From: Curtobacterium sp. MCJR17_055
GTDB taxonomy: Bacteria > Actinomycetota > Actinomycetes > Actinomycetales > Microbacteriaceae
Direction: 5' to 3'
Length of the DNA stretch: 64,000 nucleotides
Assembly: GCF_003224335.1 (NCBI RefSeq)
Contig: NZ_QKLF01000004.1
Coordinates: forward strand, 372,001-436,000
Of the stretch, positions 17,264 through 26,678 are shown one piece after another. The translations under genes and the position numbers were made by a program. Position 1 is the first letter of the stretch; each line of letters begins with the position of its first letter. The notes under the pieces were generated by a model that saw only the letters and a list, made by a program, of their open reading frames with translations, was not told where the DNA came from and did no database searches.

Positions 17264-19366
17264 TCACTCGGCGCGCTGCAGGGCCCGCTCGATGCCGCGC
17301 TCGAGGAAGGGCCGCAGGGTCTTCGCGAACGTGTTCGTGATGTGCGTCTTGTCGCGGTACACGAGCACCCCGCCGATGACGGCCGGGCACGTCGTGTCCG
17401 TGCAGTACAGGTCGGTCAGGTCCACGACCTGCGCCAGCCGACCGATCCGCTTGGCCGCCTGCTCCTGGCCGTCGAAGGGCGCCGTGCCCGCTGAACGGGT
17501 CTGGTCGCACGCGGTGGTGGTCGGCCCCGTCATCCGGGCGACGCAGGTGACGACGCCCTTCGCCGGGACCGGGTTGTCGCGGATGGCGATGACCGGCACG
17601 CCCGCGTCGGTCGCGGTCCGCCACGCGGTCACGAGCCCGTCGACGGTGGCGTCCTCGGCCGAGACGTCCCCGGCGGCCAGCACCGGGCGGGAGGTCGCCG
17701 AGTGCGTCACGAGCACCGCGGTGAGGTCCTCGTGGTTCTCCTCGATGTACGCCATCGCACGCTGCTTCCACGTGGTGCAGCTCGCGAGCAGCCCGGCGCT
17801 GGGAGCGGACTGGTCCGCCGCCGTGAAGTAGCAGCTCGGGTGACCGGCGACGTCGATCCGCCAGCCGTTGGCCTCGGCGATGCGCTGGTACACGTCGATC
17901 AGGGCGTTGTTGTGCGAGTCCCCGAGCGCGATGAAGCGCTTCGTCCAGCCGATCTCCGGACCGAGCGTGCAGCGGGCGAACTGGCCCGCCCCGTCGGACC
18001 AGCAGGCGTCGCGGTTCGCGTCGTCGCGCTTGGCGTTCGCGGGGGCCGGGACACGCACCGAGCGCAGGTCCGGGTTCACGCACGGGTCCGCGGACCCGAT
18101 CTCCGCCGCGGCGCCGAAGCACCGGACGTCGCCGCGCTCGAGCCGCCGGGCGGCCTCCTGCGCCTGCGTCTGCTGCACCTGGAGCGTCCCGAGCGTGCCC
18201 GCGCCGAGCGCCACCACCGCGACCGTGGCGCAGATCGCCGTCACCGCGACGCGACGAGGACGCCAGCGGCGGACGCGGGACGCGAAGCGGAACGGCTCCT
18301 CGACCAGCAGTGTGGACAGCGTCCCGACGACGACCGACCCGACCAGCACGACGACGCGGCCCGTCAGGTCGAGGTCCCGCCCGAGGACGAACGGTGCCAG
18401 GACGATCGCCGGCCAGTGCCAGAGGTAGATCGCGTAGGAGGTACGCCCGAGGTGCGCGACCGGGGCCCACCGCCCGATCGACTCGAGCGCCGTCCCCCCG
18501 CCGAGCAGCACGACGAGCGTCGCCCCGAGGACCGGCAGGAGCGCGGCCGACCCCGGGAACGGCGTCCCGCCGTCGAGCACCGCGAGTGACGCCACCAGGA
18601 ACGCGACGCCCGCCCACGTCCCCGTCGCCCGGAGCAGGGCGACGCGTCGGCGACCGGTGGTCGGGACCGGCAGCGTCGCGGCGAGGCCACCGAGGGCGAA
18701 CTCCCACGCGCGGGTGGCGGTCGAGAAGTAGGCGACCCCGGGCGAGGTCTGCGTCTGCACGACGCTCCACGCCAGCGAGGCCGCCACGACGACCAGGAGG
18801 ACGACGCGGACCACGACCGCGGGCGACACCGCGCGGCGGGCGAGGATCCGGACGAGCGCGACGGTGCCGATCAGGACGAGCGGCAGCGCGATGTAGAACT
18901 GCTCCTCGACCGAGAGCGACCAGAAGTGCTGGAACGGCGACGGGTCGTCGTCGCCGGCCAGGTAGTCGACGGCGTCGGACGCGAGCTGCCAGTTCTGCAG
19001 GTAGATCGTCGACGCGATCAACTGCCGACCGTACTGCCCCCAGAGCACCGACGGCACGACGAGGAGCACGGTGACCCCGGTGGCCGCGATCGCGAGGAAC
19101 GCCGCCGGCAGCAGGCGGAGCGCACGGCGGGACCAGAACCGGGCGAGTGCGATGCGTCCGGAGGCGAGCAGCTCGCGGAGCAGGTGACCGGTGATCAGGT
19201 AACCGGAGACCACGAAGAAGACGTCCACGCCGACGAAGCCGCCGGGCAGCCGGTGCGGCCACAGGTGGTAGACGACGACCGCCAGGACCGCGAAGGCACG
19301 AAGCGCCTGGACGTCCCAGCGGGTGCCGTCCGTCGGGCGGGCTCGCGTACTGCTCGTCTCGGACAT
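17264..19366 (-). CDS. Acyltransferase-3 / SGNH fusion, O-acetylase (copy 2)
   Basis: This 700-residue protein has the same domain order as the downstream copy: TRWDVQALRAFAVLAVVVYH at the start of the membrane domain, SLSVEEQFYIALPLVL, then an SGNH domain with FIALGDSHNNALID and VYRDKTHIT. The two are similar along their full length, a clear tandem duplication. They may acetylate different sugars or positions of the locus glycan. The frame continues to 19468, but the ATG at 19366 follows TAGACT at the usual 7 nt and is the better start. It is divergent from manA. Confidence 0.88.
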   Translation of the reverse strand: MSETSSTRARPTDGTRWDVQALRAFAVLAVVVYHLWPHRLPGGFVGVDVFFVVSGYLITGHLLRELLASGRIALARFWSRRALRLLPAAFLAIAATGVTVLLVVPSVLWGQYGRQLIASTIYLQNWQLASDAVDYLAGDDDPSPFQHFWSLSVEEQFYIALPLVLIGTVALVRILARRAVSPAVVVRVVLLVVVAASLAWSVVQTQTSPGVAYFSTATRAWEFALGGLAATLPVPTTGRRRVALLRATGTWAGVAFLVASLAVLDGGTPFPGSAALLPVLGATLVVLLGGGTALESIGRWAPVAHLGRTSYAIYLWHWPAIVLAPFVLGRDLDLTGRVVVLVGSVVVGTLSTLLVEEPFRFASRVRRWRPRRVAVTAICATVAVVALGAGTLGTLQVQQTQAQEAARRLERGDVRCFGAAAEIGSADPCVNPDLRSVRVPAPANAKRDDANRDACWSDGAGQFARCTLGPEIGWTKRFIALGDSHNNALIDVYQRIAEANGWRIDVAGHPSCYFTAADQSAPSAGLLASCTTWKQRAMAYIEENHEDLTAVLVTHSATSRPVLAAGDVSAEDATVDGLVTAWRTATDAGVPVIAIRDNPVPAKGVVTCVARMTGPTTTACDQTRSAGTAPFDGQEQAAKRIGRLAQVVDLTDLYCTDTTCPAVIGGVLVYRDKTHITNTFAKTLRPFLERGIERALQRAE

Positions 19367-19373
19367 CCGGGAG

Positions 19374-19379
19374 AGTCTA
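19374..19379 (-). promoter_or_regulatory. -10-like TAGACT, leaderless spacing
   Basis: TAGACT is 7 nt before the ATG at 19366, on the minus strand of the 79-nt divergent region shared with manA. Confidence 0.6.
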
Positions 19380-19433
19380 CGGAAGAACTGCGGCGTCCCG
19401 CGTCGCAGGGCGGTGACCGTCGGGTCGGCCGGA

Positions 19434-19439
19434 TACGCT
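19434..19439 (+). promoter_or_regulatory. -10-like TACGCT for manA
   Basis: TACGCT lies 6 nt before the manA ATG at 19446, with no ribosome binding site between. Confidence 0.55.
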
Positions 19440-19445
19440 CGGACC

Positions 19446-20663
19446 ATGTTCCTCGGCATCACGAACACCCCGCGCGACTACGCCTGGGGCTCCGTCTCCG
19501 CGATCCCCGAACTGCTCGGACGGACCGTCACCGGCGTCCCGCAGGCCGAACTCTGGCTCGGTGCCCACGCCGGCAGCCCCAGCGTGGTGGTCAACCCCGC
19601 GATGGTCGGCGGCGCGGACACGGTGCTCGACTGGATCACCGCCGAGCCCGAGACCGCCCTCGGCACGGACCGGTCCGGGCTGCCGTTCCTCCTCAAGGTC
19701 CTCGCCGCCGCGGCCCCGCTGTCCCTGCAGGCGCACCCGACCCCGGAGCAGGCCCGGGAGGGCTTCGACCGCGAGGAAGCCGCCGGGGTCCCGCTCGACG
19801 ACCCGGCGCGCAACTACAAGGACCCGTTCCCGAAGCCCGAGCTCGTCGTCGCCCTGAGCGAGCGCTTCGAGGCGCTGAGCGGCTTCCGACCCGTCGCCGA
19901 CGCGCTCGCCGAGGTCGAGGTGCTCGACGCCGGTTCCGGTCGGCTCGGTCCGCTCGTCGTGCACCTGCAGCACGGGCTCGAGGACACCGTCCGCTGGCTC
20001 GAGGAGACCGACGACTCGGCCCGCGCGGTCATCGGCGCGGTCGGGCACCTCGCGACGGAGGCGGTCGCCGCCGCAGGCGCGGACGGTCGGGTGACGCCGA
20101 ACACCGCGACCGCCGCCGACCTCGCCCGTGCCTACCCGGAGGACCCGGGCGTGGTGGTGTCGCTCCTCATGCACCGGGTGACGCTCGCCCGCGGCGAGGC
20201 GATGTACCTGCCCGCCGGCAACATCCACGCCTACCTGGACGGGCTCGGCATCGAACTGATGGCGCCGTCCGACAACGTCCTCCGCGGGGGCCTGACGCCG
20301 AAGCACGTCGACGTGCCGGAGCTCCTGCGCGTGCTCGACTTCACCCCACACCCGGCACCGCTCCTCGAGCCGGAGCACCTCGCGCCCGCGGTGGACCGGT
20401 TCGCGCCGGAGGGCGTCGGCTTCGCACTGGTGCGCGTGACGAACGACGGGCGACCGGTCGGTGCCGGTGGCACCGCGCCCCTGGACGGGCCGTCGATCGC
20501 GATCTGCACCGAGGGGGTCGTGACCCTGGTCGGTGCGCACTCGGCGACCCTGCTCCGCCGGGGCGAGTCCTGCTACATCACGCCGGACGAGGGCGACGTG
20601 ACGGTCGAGGCCGACGCCGGCAGCGGGACCACCGCGACGGTGTTCATCGCCACCGGCGCCTGA
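19446..20663 (+). CDS. manA: Mannose-6-phosphate isomerase, class I
   Basis: This cytosolic zinc enzyme interconverts fructose-6-phosphate and mannose-6-phosphate, the entry to GDP-mannose. The 405-residue sequence has the class I marks: NTPRDYAWGS near the start, the zinc-ligand segment SLQAHPTPEQAREGF, the conserved YKDPFPKPELVVAL, and YLPAGNIHAYLDGLGIELM with the catalytic-region NVLRGGLTPKHVDV. I use the ATG at 19446 rather than the upstream in-frame start at 19323, which would overlap the divergent gene. Its product feeds the mannosyltransferase at 9902 and other glycan steps. Confidence 0.95.
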   Translation: MFLGITNTPRDYAWGSVSAIPELLGRTVTGVPQAELWLGAHAGSPSVVVNPAMVGGADTVLDWITAEPETALGTDRSGLPFLLKVLAAAAPLSLQAHPTPEQAREGFDREEAAGVPLDDPARNYKDPFPKPELVVALSERFEALSGFRPVADALAEVEVLDAGSGRLGPLVVHLQHGLEDTVRWLEETDDSARAVIGAVGHLATEAVAAAGADGRVTPNTATAADLARAYPEDPGVVVSLLMHRVTLARGEAMYLPAGNIHAYLDGLGIELMAPSDNVLRGGLTPKHVDVPELLRVLDFTPHPAPLLEPEHLAPAVDRFAPEGVGFALVRVTNDGRPVGAGGTAPLDGPSIAICTEGVVTLVGAHSATLLRRGESCYITPDEGDVTVEADAGSGTTATVFIATGA

Positions 20664-20719
20664 TCGGCGCCTGACCAGCGACTGACGGGCGGCCACCGGG
20701 CCGCCGGCGCCCGTTCCGC

Positions 20720-20725
20720 TAGCGT
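20720..20725 (+). promoter_or_regulatory. -10-like TAGCGT for galE
   Basis: The hexamer is 6 nt before the ATG at 20732; a leaderless transcript is expected. Confidence 0.55.
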
Positions 20726-20731
20726 GGCGGC

Positions 20732-21694
20732 ATGAGTTGGTTGGTCACCGGCGGTGCCGGGTACATCGGGTCCCACGTCGTCCGCGCGCTCGGTGCGGCG
20801 GGCATCGACACGGTCGCGTTCGACGACCTCTCGAGCGGGTTCCGCGCGTTCGTGCCGGAGGACGTCCCGTTCGTCCAGGGCACCGTCCTCGACGGCACGC
20901 TCCTCGAGCGGACGATGCGGGACCACGCGGTGACCGGTGTCGTGCACGTCGCCGGGTTCAAGTACGCCGGGGTCTCGGTCGAGCGGCCCCTGCACACGTA
21001 CGAGCAGAACGTCACCGGCATGGCGACGCTCCTCCGGGCCATGGCCGAGGTCGGCGTCGACAAGGTCGTGTTCTCCTCGAGCGCGGCGGTCTACGGCACG
21101 CCGGACGTCGACGTCGTCGTGGAGGAGACCCCGAAGGCCCCGGAGTCGCCCTACGGCGAGTCGAAGCTCATCGGCGAGTGGTTGCTGCGGGACATGGAGG
21201 TCGCACGCGGCTTCACCACGACCTCGCTGCGCTACTTCAACGTCGTCGGCTCCGGGCAGCCGGACCTGTACGACGCGAGCCCGCACAACCTGTTCCCGCT
21301 CGTCTTCGACGCCCTGCTCGCCGGTCGGACGCCGCGCATCAACGGTGACGACTACGCGACGCCGGACGGCACCTGCGTGCGCGACTACGTCCACGTCGCG
21401 GACCTCGCGCACTCGCACGCGGTCGCGGCCCGGAAGCTCGAGACCGGTGCACCGCTGCAGCGCGCCTACAACCTGGGCAGCGGTGACGGCGTCAGTGTCC
21501 GGCAGATCATGGACGCGATGGCGCGGGGGACCGGCATCGACTTCCGGCCCGAGGTCGCCCCGCGGCGCGCCGGCGACCCGGCCCGCATCGTCGCGACCGG
21601 CGAGGCCGCCGCGCGGGACCTCGAGTGGGCGATGCGGCACTCGCTCGACGACATGGTGACGAGCGCCTGGGAGGCCCGGCGGCACGCCGCCTGA
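20732..21694 (+). CDS. galE: UDP-glucose 4-epimerase / NAD-dependent sugar epimerase
   Basis: The 320-residue short-chain dehydrogenase-type enzyme should interconvert UDP-glucose and UDP-galactose. It has the NAD-binding WLVTGGAGYIGSHV, the catalytic Ser region FSSSAAVYG, and Tyr/Lys in SPYGESK, followed by SLRYFNVVGS and YVHVADLAHSHAVA. The substrate loop GFKYAGVSVE differs a little from the usual GLKAVGES form, so another UDP-sugar is possible. It follows manA by 68 nt and has its own TAGCGT (20720-20725), 6 nt before the ATG. It supplies sugar donors for the surface-glycan genes. Confidence 0.88.
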   Translation: MSWLVTGGAGYIGSHVVRALGAAGIDTVAFDDLSSGFRAFVPEDVPFVQGTVLDGTLLERTMRDHAVTGVVHVAGFKYAGVSVERPLHTYEQNVTGMATLLRAMAEVGVDKVVFSSSAAVYGTPDVDVVVEETPKAPESPYGESKLIGEWLLRDMEVARGFTTTSLRYFNVVGSGQPDLYDASPHNLFPLVFDALLAGRTPRINGDDYATPDGTCVRDYVHVADLAHSHAVAARKLETGAPLQRAYNLGSGDGVSVRQIMDAMARGTGIDFRPEVAPRRAGDPARIVATGEAAARDLEWAMRHSLDDMVTSAWEARRHAA

Positions 21695-21713
21695 CCGGTC
21701 GCCGCGCCGTCGG

Positions 21714-21740
21714 CCCCCGTGGTCGTCCTGGCCGCGGGGG
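21714..21740 (+). terminator. GC hairpin after galE
   Basis: Arms 21714-21722 and 21732-21740 pair over 9 bp with one G-T pair around a 9-nt loop, 20 nt after the galE stop. Confidence 0.6.
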
Positions 21741-21862
21741 TCGTTCCGTGTCCCCCGGATCGGGTCTGGACACGGCGCGACACGCCCGAATGGGGGACAT
21801 GCGACGGCGGAACGCGGAGGGGCTCCTATGATCCGCGACTTGACTCCGGGGAATCACACCGC

Positions 21863-21872
21863 TGTAATTACA
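21863..21872. promoter_or_regulatory. AT-rich palindrome TGTAATTACA upstream of whiB2
   Basis: A perfect 10-bp palindrome in an otherwise GC-rich stretch, 52 nt before the proposed whiB2 start. It could be an operator or part of the core promoter; no binding protein can be named. Confidence 0.5.
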
Positions 21873-21923
21873 CCGACGGCATCGTCGTCAGGGCCGCAAC
21901 CGAGACGTCAAGGGGTGATCAGG

Positions 21924-22247
21924 GTGAGTGCATCCGACTTCGAAGCCGGAGTGCCGGACGACTGGCACGTCGACCCGGTGGCGCTCGGTGTGCCGGGAGT
22001 CCGTCGGACGACCGAGACCGACGATGAGAACCCGCTCTCCTGGCAGGTCGACTCGCTCTGCGCGCAGACCGACCCCGAGGCGTTCTTCCCCGAGAAGGGC
22101 GGCTCCACCCGCGAGGCCAAGAAGATCTGCACCTCGTGCGAGGTCCGGGCGCAGTGCCTCGAGTACGCGCTCGAGAACGACGAGCGGTTCGGGATCTGGG
22201 GCGGCCTCTCCGAACGTGAACGGCGGAAGCTGCGCAAGCGCGCCTGA
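21924..22247 (+). CDS. whiB2: WhiB2/WhmD-type iron-sulfur regulator
   Basis: This 107-residue protein binds a [4Fe-4S] cluster through Cys46, Cys69, Cys72 and Cys78 (LCAQTDPEAFFPEKG, CTSCEVRAQC) and ends with the G-I-W-G-G turn and a basic tail (RERRKLRKRA) that contacts DNA. The N-terminal extension of ~40 residues is typical of WhiB2/WhmD, which is tied to septation and cell division in relatives. I prefer the GTG at 21924 because AAGGGG (21910-21915) is 8 nt upstream; a GTG at 21915 and an ATG at 21828 are alternatives. A perfect AT-rich palindrome lies upstream. Confidence 0.9.
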   Translation: MSASDFEAGVPDDWHVDPVALGVPGVRRTTETDDENPLSWQVDSLCAQTDPEAFFPEKGGSTREAKKICTSCEVRAQCLEYALENDERFGIWGGLSERERRKLRKRA

Positions 22248-22325
22248 GTCGCCGCCGGCCGGCGCCGGTCCGGCCACCTTCGCAACGCGCCGCCGCCGCC
22301 CACCGGAACCGAGCCTCCCGGCCCG

Positions 22326-22331
22326 TAGAGT
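22326..22331 (+). promoter_or_regulatory. -10-like TAGAGT
   Basis: The hexamer ends 9 nt before the ATG at 22341, giving a leaderless or nearly leaderless mRNA for the GT2/membrane gene and the overlapping DUF5719 gene. Confidence 0.55.
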
Positions 22332-22340
22332 GGCGCCGTC

Positions 22341-25193
22341 ATGCAGCCCAGTGCCTCCTCACGCCGCGTCACAGCGATCCTCGTCGCCGCCGATGCGGCT
22401 GACCACCTCGACCGCACGCTGAACGCCCTCGCTGCGCAGACCCGTCCGCCCGAGGCGCTCGTCGTCGTCGACGTCGGGTCCACCGACGGGTCCACCTCGG
22501 AACTCTCGTTCGGCGGCAGCGCCCAGCTCTCCCGGATCCCGGCCGGCCGGCCGTTCGGCGAAGCCGTGCGGCATGGCGAGCGGGTGGCGCCCCGCGCCGA
22601 GGCCGAGGACGGCGTCGACGAGTGGCTCTGGCTCGTCGGACACGACAACACCCCGACGCCCGGGACGCTCGCGGCACTCCTGGCGGCCGTCGAGATCGCC
22701 CCGTCGGTCGCGATCGCCGGGCCGAAGCTCGTCCACGTCGACGACCCGGCGCGCATCGCCGCCTTCGGCGAGAGCATGACCCGGCTCGGGCGCTCCGTCA
22801 CCCTGGTGCAGGACGAACTCGACCAGGGGCAGCACGACCGCCAGACCGACGTGCTCGGCGTCTCGGCCGGCGGCATGCTCGTCCGGCGGTCCGTCTGGAA
22901 CAGCCTCGGCGGGTTCGACCCGGCGCTGCCGGACGTCGACGCCGCCCTCGACTTCTCCGTCCGCGCGCGCCTGGCGGGGCACCGCGTCGCCGTCGTGCCC
23001 GAGGCCCGCGCCACCAGCGCCGGGCCGATCGAGGAGTTCGGCCGCGCCAAGGTCTCCGAGCGTCGCCGCGTGCGGATGCACCGGCAGGCACAGCTGCACC
23101 GGCGCCTCACCTACGCGCCCGTCGGCGTCCTCTGGCTGCACTGGCTCACGCTCCTGCCCTTCGCCGTCGGCCGCGCGGTCGGACACCTCGTCGCCAAGCA
23201 CCCCGCGGCGGTCGCCGGTGAACTGGCGGCCGCGCTCGCGGTCGCCTTCGGCGGTGGCGTCCGACGTGCCCGTCGGACGCTGGCCGCGAACCGGAAGACC
23301 GGGTGGGCGGCGATCGAGCCGCTCCGCGTGAGCTGGCGGAGGGTGCACGAACACCGCACCACATCGCGTGACGTCGAGCTCGCGCGGGCGGAGGACGCAC
23401 CGGTCGCCCGCGCGTCCTTCCTCGGGGACGGCGGCGTCTGGGTGGTGCTCGCCGCGGTCGTGCTGAGCGTCGTGACGCTGTTCCCCCTGCTCGGCTCGCC
23501 GGCGCTCACGGGCGGGGGACTCCTGCCGCTGAGCACCGACGTCGGTGACCTCTGGCGGAACGTCGGGTACGGCTGGCACTCGCTCGGCACCGGCTCCACC
23601 GGACCGTCGGACCCGTTCGCCGCGGTGCTCGCCGTCCTCGGGTCGATCACGTTCTGGTCGCCGTCCACCTCGGTCGTCGTCGTGATGCTGCTCTCGTTCC
23701 CGCTCGCCGCGTTCGGCGCCTGGGCGGCCGTGCGCAAGGTGACGACGCGGACCTGGGTCCCGGTCATCGGCGCCGTGCTCTACACGCTCGCCCCCGCGCT
23801 CGTCGGCGCGGTCACCTCGGGTCACCTCGGCGCCGTGATCGCACACGTGCTGCTGCCCTGGCTGTTCCTGACGCTCGTCGAGGCGCACCGCTCGTGGGCG
23901 TCCGCGTCGGGCGCCGCGCTGCTCTTCGCGGTCGTCGCCGCGTGCGCCCCGTCGCTCCTGCCGGTGCTGCTCGTCGGGTGGCTGGTCGCCCTGGTGGTCG
24001 GCTTCCGGCACGCGCACCGACGCGTCTTCGTGCCGGTCCCGGCAGCCGTGCTGTTCCTGCCGCTGGTCCTCGCGCAGGTGGGCAGGGGGAACCCGCTCGC
24101 CGTGTTCGCCGACCCGGGCGTACCGACGGCCACACCCGCGCCGAGCGCACTCCAGCTCGCCATCGGGCAGCCGCTGCCGGACTGGAACGGCTGGCTGTCC
24201 GCCACCGCGCCCCTCGGCCTCGGCAGCGCGGTGCTGCCCGTCGCGATGGCGGTCCTGGCACTCCCGGTCGCCGCCAGCGCCCTCGGCGCCGTGCTCGGGC
24301 ACCGCTGGACCCTCGCGGGCACCGCGCTCGTCGCCGCACTCCTCGGGTACGCGACCGCGTTCGGCGCGACCCACCTCGCCGTCACCGGTGTCGGGTCCAC
24401 GACGACGATCGTCTGGCCGGGCAGCGCCCTGTCCGTCATGGCCCTCGCCCTCGTGATCGCCGCCTGCATCGGCATCGACACCGTGCCACGTGCGGCCCCG
24501 GTCGTCGGTCTCGTCGCGAGCGTCTTCGCGGCCGTCGCCGTCGCGCCTGCGTTCGGGGCCTTCTACCTCGACCGCGCGGCGATCCAGCCGACCTCAGGAC
24601 GGGTGTTGAGCGCGTACGTCAACGCCGAGGCGCAGGCCAACCCGGACGTCGGCACCCTCGTCGTGCAGCCCCAGACCGACGGGTCCCTCGCGGTCTCCCT
24701 CGAGCGCGGCCAGGGCTCGACCCTGGACGACCAGTCCACGCTCGACGCGACCGCGCTGTCGCTCAGCCGGTCCGGTTCGCGGTTGGCCACGCTGGCCGGG
24801 AACCTCGCGAGCCGCAGTGGCTACGACCCCGAGCCGGCGCTCCGGGAACTCGGCGTCAGCTTCGTGCTGCTCGACGACGCGCCGGACGACCCCGAGGCCC
24901 GGGCGGTCCACGACCGCGCGGCCGGGGCGATCGGCCAGAACGCGCTCTTCACGAGCATCGGCGAGACGACGAACGGCGCGCTCTTCCACTACGAGGGCGA
25001 CGTCGACCGCACGAGCACCGGGTCCGCCGCCGCGAAGGCCACGCACGTGCTGTACCTCGTGGTGATCGGGATCGTGTTCGGTGCCGCCGCACTGCTCGCC
25101 GTCCCGACCGCGCCGCGTCGACGCCGTGCCACCTCGAACGTGATCGAGGCCGACGAACCCGCCACCACCTTCGACGAGGAGCGCGACGAATGA
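22341..25193 (+). CDS. GT2 glycosyltransferase with large C-terminal membrane region
   Basis: The 950-residue protein starts with a GT2 domain (residues ~10-250: VTAILVAADAADHLDRTLNA, VVVDVGSTDGST, then DFSVRARLAGHRVAVVPEA). About a dozen membrane helices follow between ~270 and ~920, with a possible extracytoplasmic stretch around residues 750-890. It probably transfers or exports sugars for the cell wall, but acceptor and donor are unknown. The metal motif of the GT2 part is not obvious (LVGHDNTPTPG in the usual DxD place), so catalysis could be altered. Its stop overlaps the next start by ATGA, so the secreted partner is made from the same mRNA. Confidence 0.85.
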   Translation: MQPSASSRRVTAILVAADAADHLDRTLNALAAQTRPPEALVVVDVGSTDGSTSELSFGGSAQLSRIPAGRPFGEAVRHGERVAPRAEAEDGVDEWLWLVGHDNTPTPGTLAALLAAVEIAPSVAIAGPKLVHVDDPARIAAFGESMTRLGRSVTLVQDELDQGQHDRQTDVLGVSAGGMLVRRSVWNSLGGFDPALPDVDAALDFSVRARLAGHRVAVVPEARATSAGPIEEFGRAKVSERRRVRMHRQAQLHRRLTYAPVGVLWLHWLTLLPFAVGRAVGHLVAKHPAAVAGELAAALAVAFGGGVRRARRTLAANRKTGWAAIEPLRVSWRRVHEHRTTSRDVELARAEDAPVARASFLGDGGVWVVLAAVVLSVVTLFPLLGSPALTGGGLLPLSTDVGDLWRNVGYGWHSLGTGSTGPSDPFAAVLAVLGSITFWSPSTSVVVVMLLSFPLAAFGAWAAVRKVTTRTWVPVIGAVLYTLAPALVGAVTSGHLGAVIAHVLLPWLFLTLVEAHRSWASASGAALLFAVVAACAPSLLPVLLVGWLVALVVGFRHAHRRVFVPVPAAVLFLPLVLAQVGRGNPLAVFADPGVPTATPAPSALQLAIGQPLPDWNGWLSATAPLGLGSAVLPVAMAVLALPVAASALGAVLGHRWTLAGTALVAALLGYATAFGATHLAVTGVGSTTTIVWPGSALSVMALALVIAACIGIDTVPRAAPVVGLVASVFAAVAVAPAFGAFYLDRAAIQPTSGRVLSAYVNAEAQANPDVGTLVVQPQTDGSLAVSLERGQGSTLDDQSTLDATALSLSRSGSRLATLAGNLASRSGYDPEPALRELGVSFVLLDDAPDDPEARAVHDRAAGAIGQNALFTSIGETTNGALFHYEGDVDRTSTGSAAAKATHVLYLVVIGIVFGAAALLAVPTAPRRRRATSNVIEADEPATTFDEERDE

Positions 25194-26587
25194 GCACGAG
25201 CACCGCGCGCCGCTGGGCGCTCCGCGGCACCGCGACCGCCGTCGCCGTCGTCGTCGCGGCCGGCACGATCGCCGCCGCGCACACCATCGGCACCAGCGAG
25301 ACGCCCGGGCACCCGGCGGGTCGGACCGTCACGCCCGTCCCCGCCGCGGCGGAACGGGTCTGCGCGGGGAGCGCGCTGCGGCTCTCCGACGACGCCGGCA
25401 ACGACGCCACCCGGGCGAGCGCGGTCGGTTCCCCGGAGATCGCGAGCGCCACCACGGGTGGGACCGTCGAGCGCACGCAGCTCGAGGGGTCGAGCACCGG
25501 CAGCAGCGACCCGACCCTGCTCACCGCGCCCGCCGGGGACACCGCGCCGCAGGTCGCCGGCAGCAGCGTCCAGAGCGTCTCGGACGGCGACCTGGTCGGC
25601 ATGGGGGCGGCGTCGTGCGACGACCCGTCGCAGTCGACCTGGTTGGTCGGCGGCTCGACGGAGACCGGCCGGACGAGCCTCGTCACGCTCGCCAACCCCA
25701 CCGACGTCAACGCGACCGTGGACCTGGCGATCGCCGACGCCGAGGGCACCGTCAGCGCGCCCGGCACGACCGGCATCGTCGTCGCCCCGAACTCCCAGAA
25801 GGTCGTCCCGCTCTCCGGCTTCGTCACCGACCAGGGCGCGACGGTGGTCCACGTCACCTCGACCGGGGGCCAGATCGTCGCGCACATGCAGGAGACCGTC
25901 GTCCGGACGCTCACCCCCGGTGGGTTCGACATCGTCTCGGGCGGAGCCGCTCCCGCGCGCACGCAGGTCATCCCGGGTGTCGTGCTCGACGACGCCGAGG
26001 GGGCGCAGCGTGGCGAGGACACCGCGGACGCGGCACCCGCGCTCCGGCTCTACGTGCCGGGGGACCGGGCGGCGAGGGTGACGCTCGGCATCACGACGGC
26101 GGACGGCGGTGGCACCACCGTGGACGCCACCGCGGAGCCCGGCATCGTCACCGACGTGCCGCTCGACGACTTCCCGGACGGCCGGTACTCGTTCACGATC
26201 ACCTCGACGGTGCCGATCGTCGCCGCGGCGCGCACGACCACGCCGACCGAGGACGGCCGGACGGACCTCGGCTGGTTCGCCTCGGCGGAACCGCTCGGCG
26301 CGTCGACGGTCACCGCCGTCGCCCCCGGTTCCGGTGCCAGGCTCAACCTCGTCAACCCCACGCGGGAGGACGCGACCGTCACGATCGCGTCCGGTGAGGA
26401 CTCCCAGGAGGTCGAGGTCGCCTCCGGGTCGACCGCGACGGTCAGCGTGCCGAGCACGCAGCAGCTGCGGATCACCGGCGCGGCGGGACTGGTCGCCGGC
26501 GTCACGTACCAGGGCGACGACGGCATCGCCGGGTTCCCGGTCCGGCCGTCCACCGAGGTGTCCAGCCCGCTGCGGGTCTACCCCTAG
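25190..26587 (+). CDS. DUF5719-type secreted/anchored protein
   Basis: The 465-residue product has an N-terminal membrane anchor or signal (residues ~8-30, LRGTATAVAVVVAAGTIAAA), then a Thr/Ala/Gly-rich beta-type region with repeated VTLANPTDVNATVDLAI- and LNLVNPTREDATVTIA-like strands. In actinobacteria this family is coded directly after a GT2/membrane protein, as here with a 4-nt ATGA overlap, which suggests a joint extracytoplasmic role. No catalytic motif is seen. The start at 25190 is set by that overlap; the frame continues upstream antisense-free but inside the previous gene. Confidence 0.82.
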   Translation: MSTSTARRWALRGTATAVAVVVAAGTIAAAHTIGTSETPGHPAGRTVTPVPAAAERVCAGSALRLSDDAGNDATRASAVGSPEIASATTGGTVERTQLEGSSTGSSDPTLLTAPAGDTAPQVAGSSVQSVSDGDLVGMGAASCDDPSQSTWLVGGSTETGRTSLVTLANPTDVNATVDLAIADAEGTVSAPGTTGIVVAPNSQKVVPLSGFVTDQGATVVHVTSTGGQIVAHMQETVVRTLTPGGFDIVSGGAAPARTQVIPGVVLDDAEGAQRGEDTADAAPALRLYVPGDRAARVTLGITTADGGGTTVDATAEPGIVTDVPLDDFPDGRYSFTITSTVPIVAAARTTTPTEDGRTDLGWFASAEPLGASTVTAVAPGSGARLNLVNPTREDATVTIASGEDSQEVEVASGSTATVSVPSTQQLRITGAAGLVAGVTYQGDDGIAGFPVRPSTEVSSPLRVYP

Positions 26588-26678
26588 CGGGTCTGCCGCT
26601 GGCGGGTCTGCCGCTGGTGCGTCCGCCGGATCGGCCGGCGGTCGTCGCCGGCGCGCGGTGCCGGCCGGGAGGCCCGGG

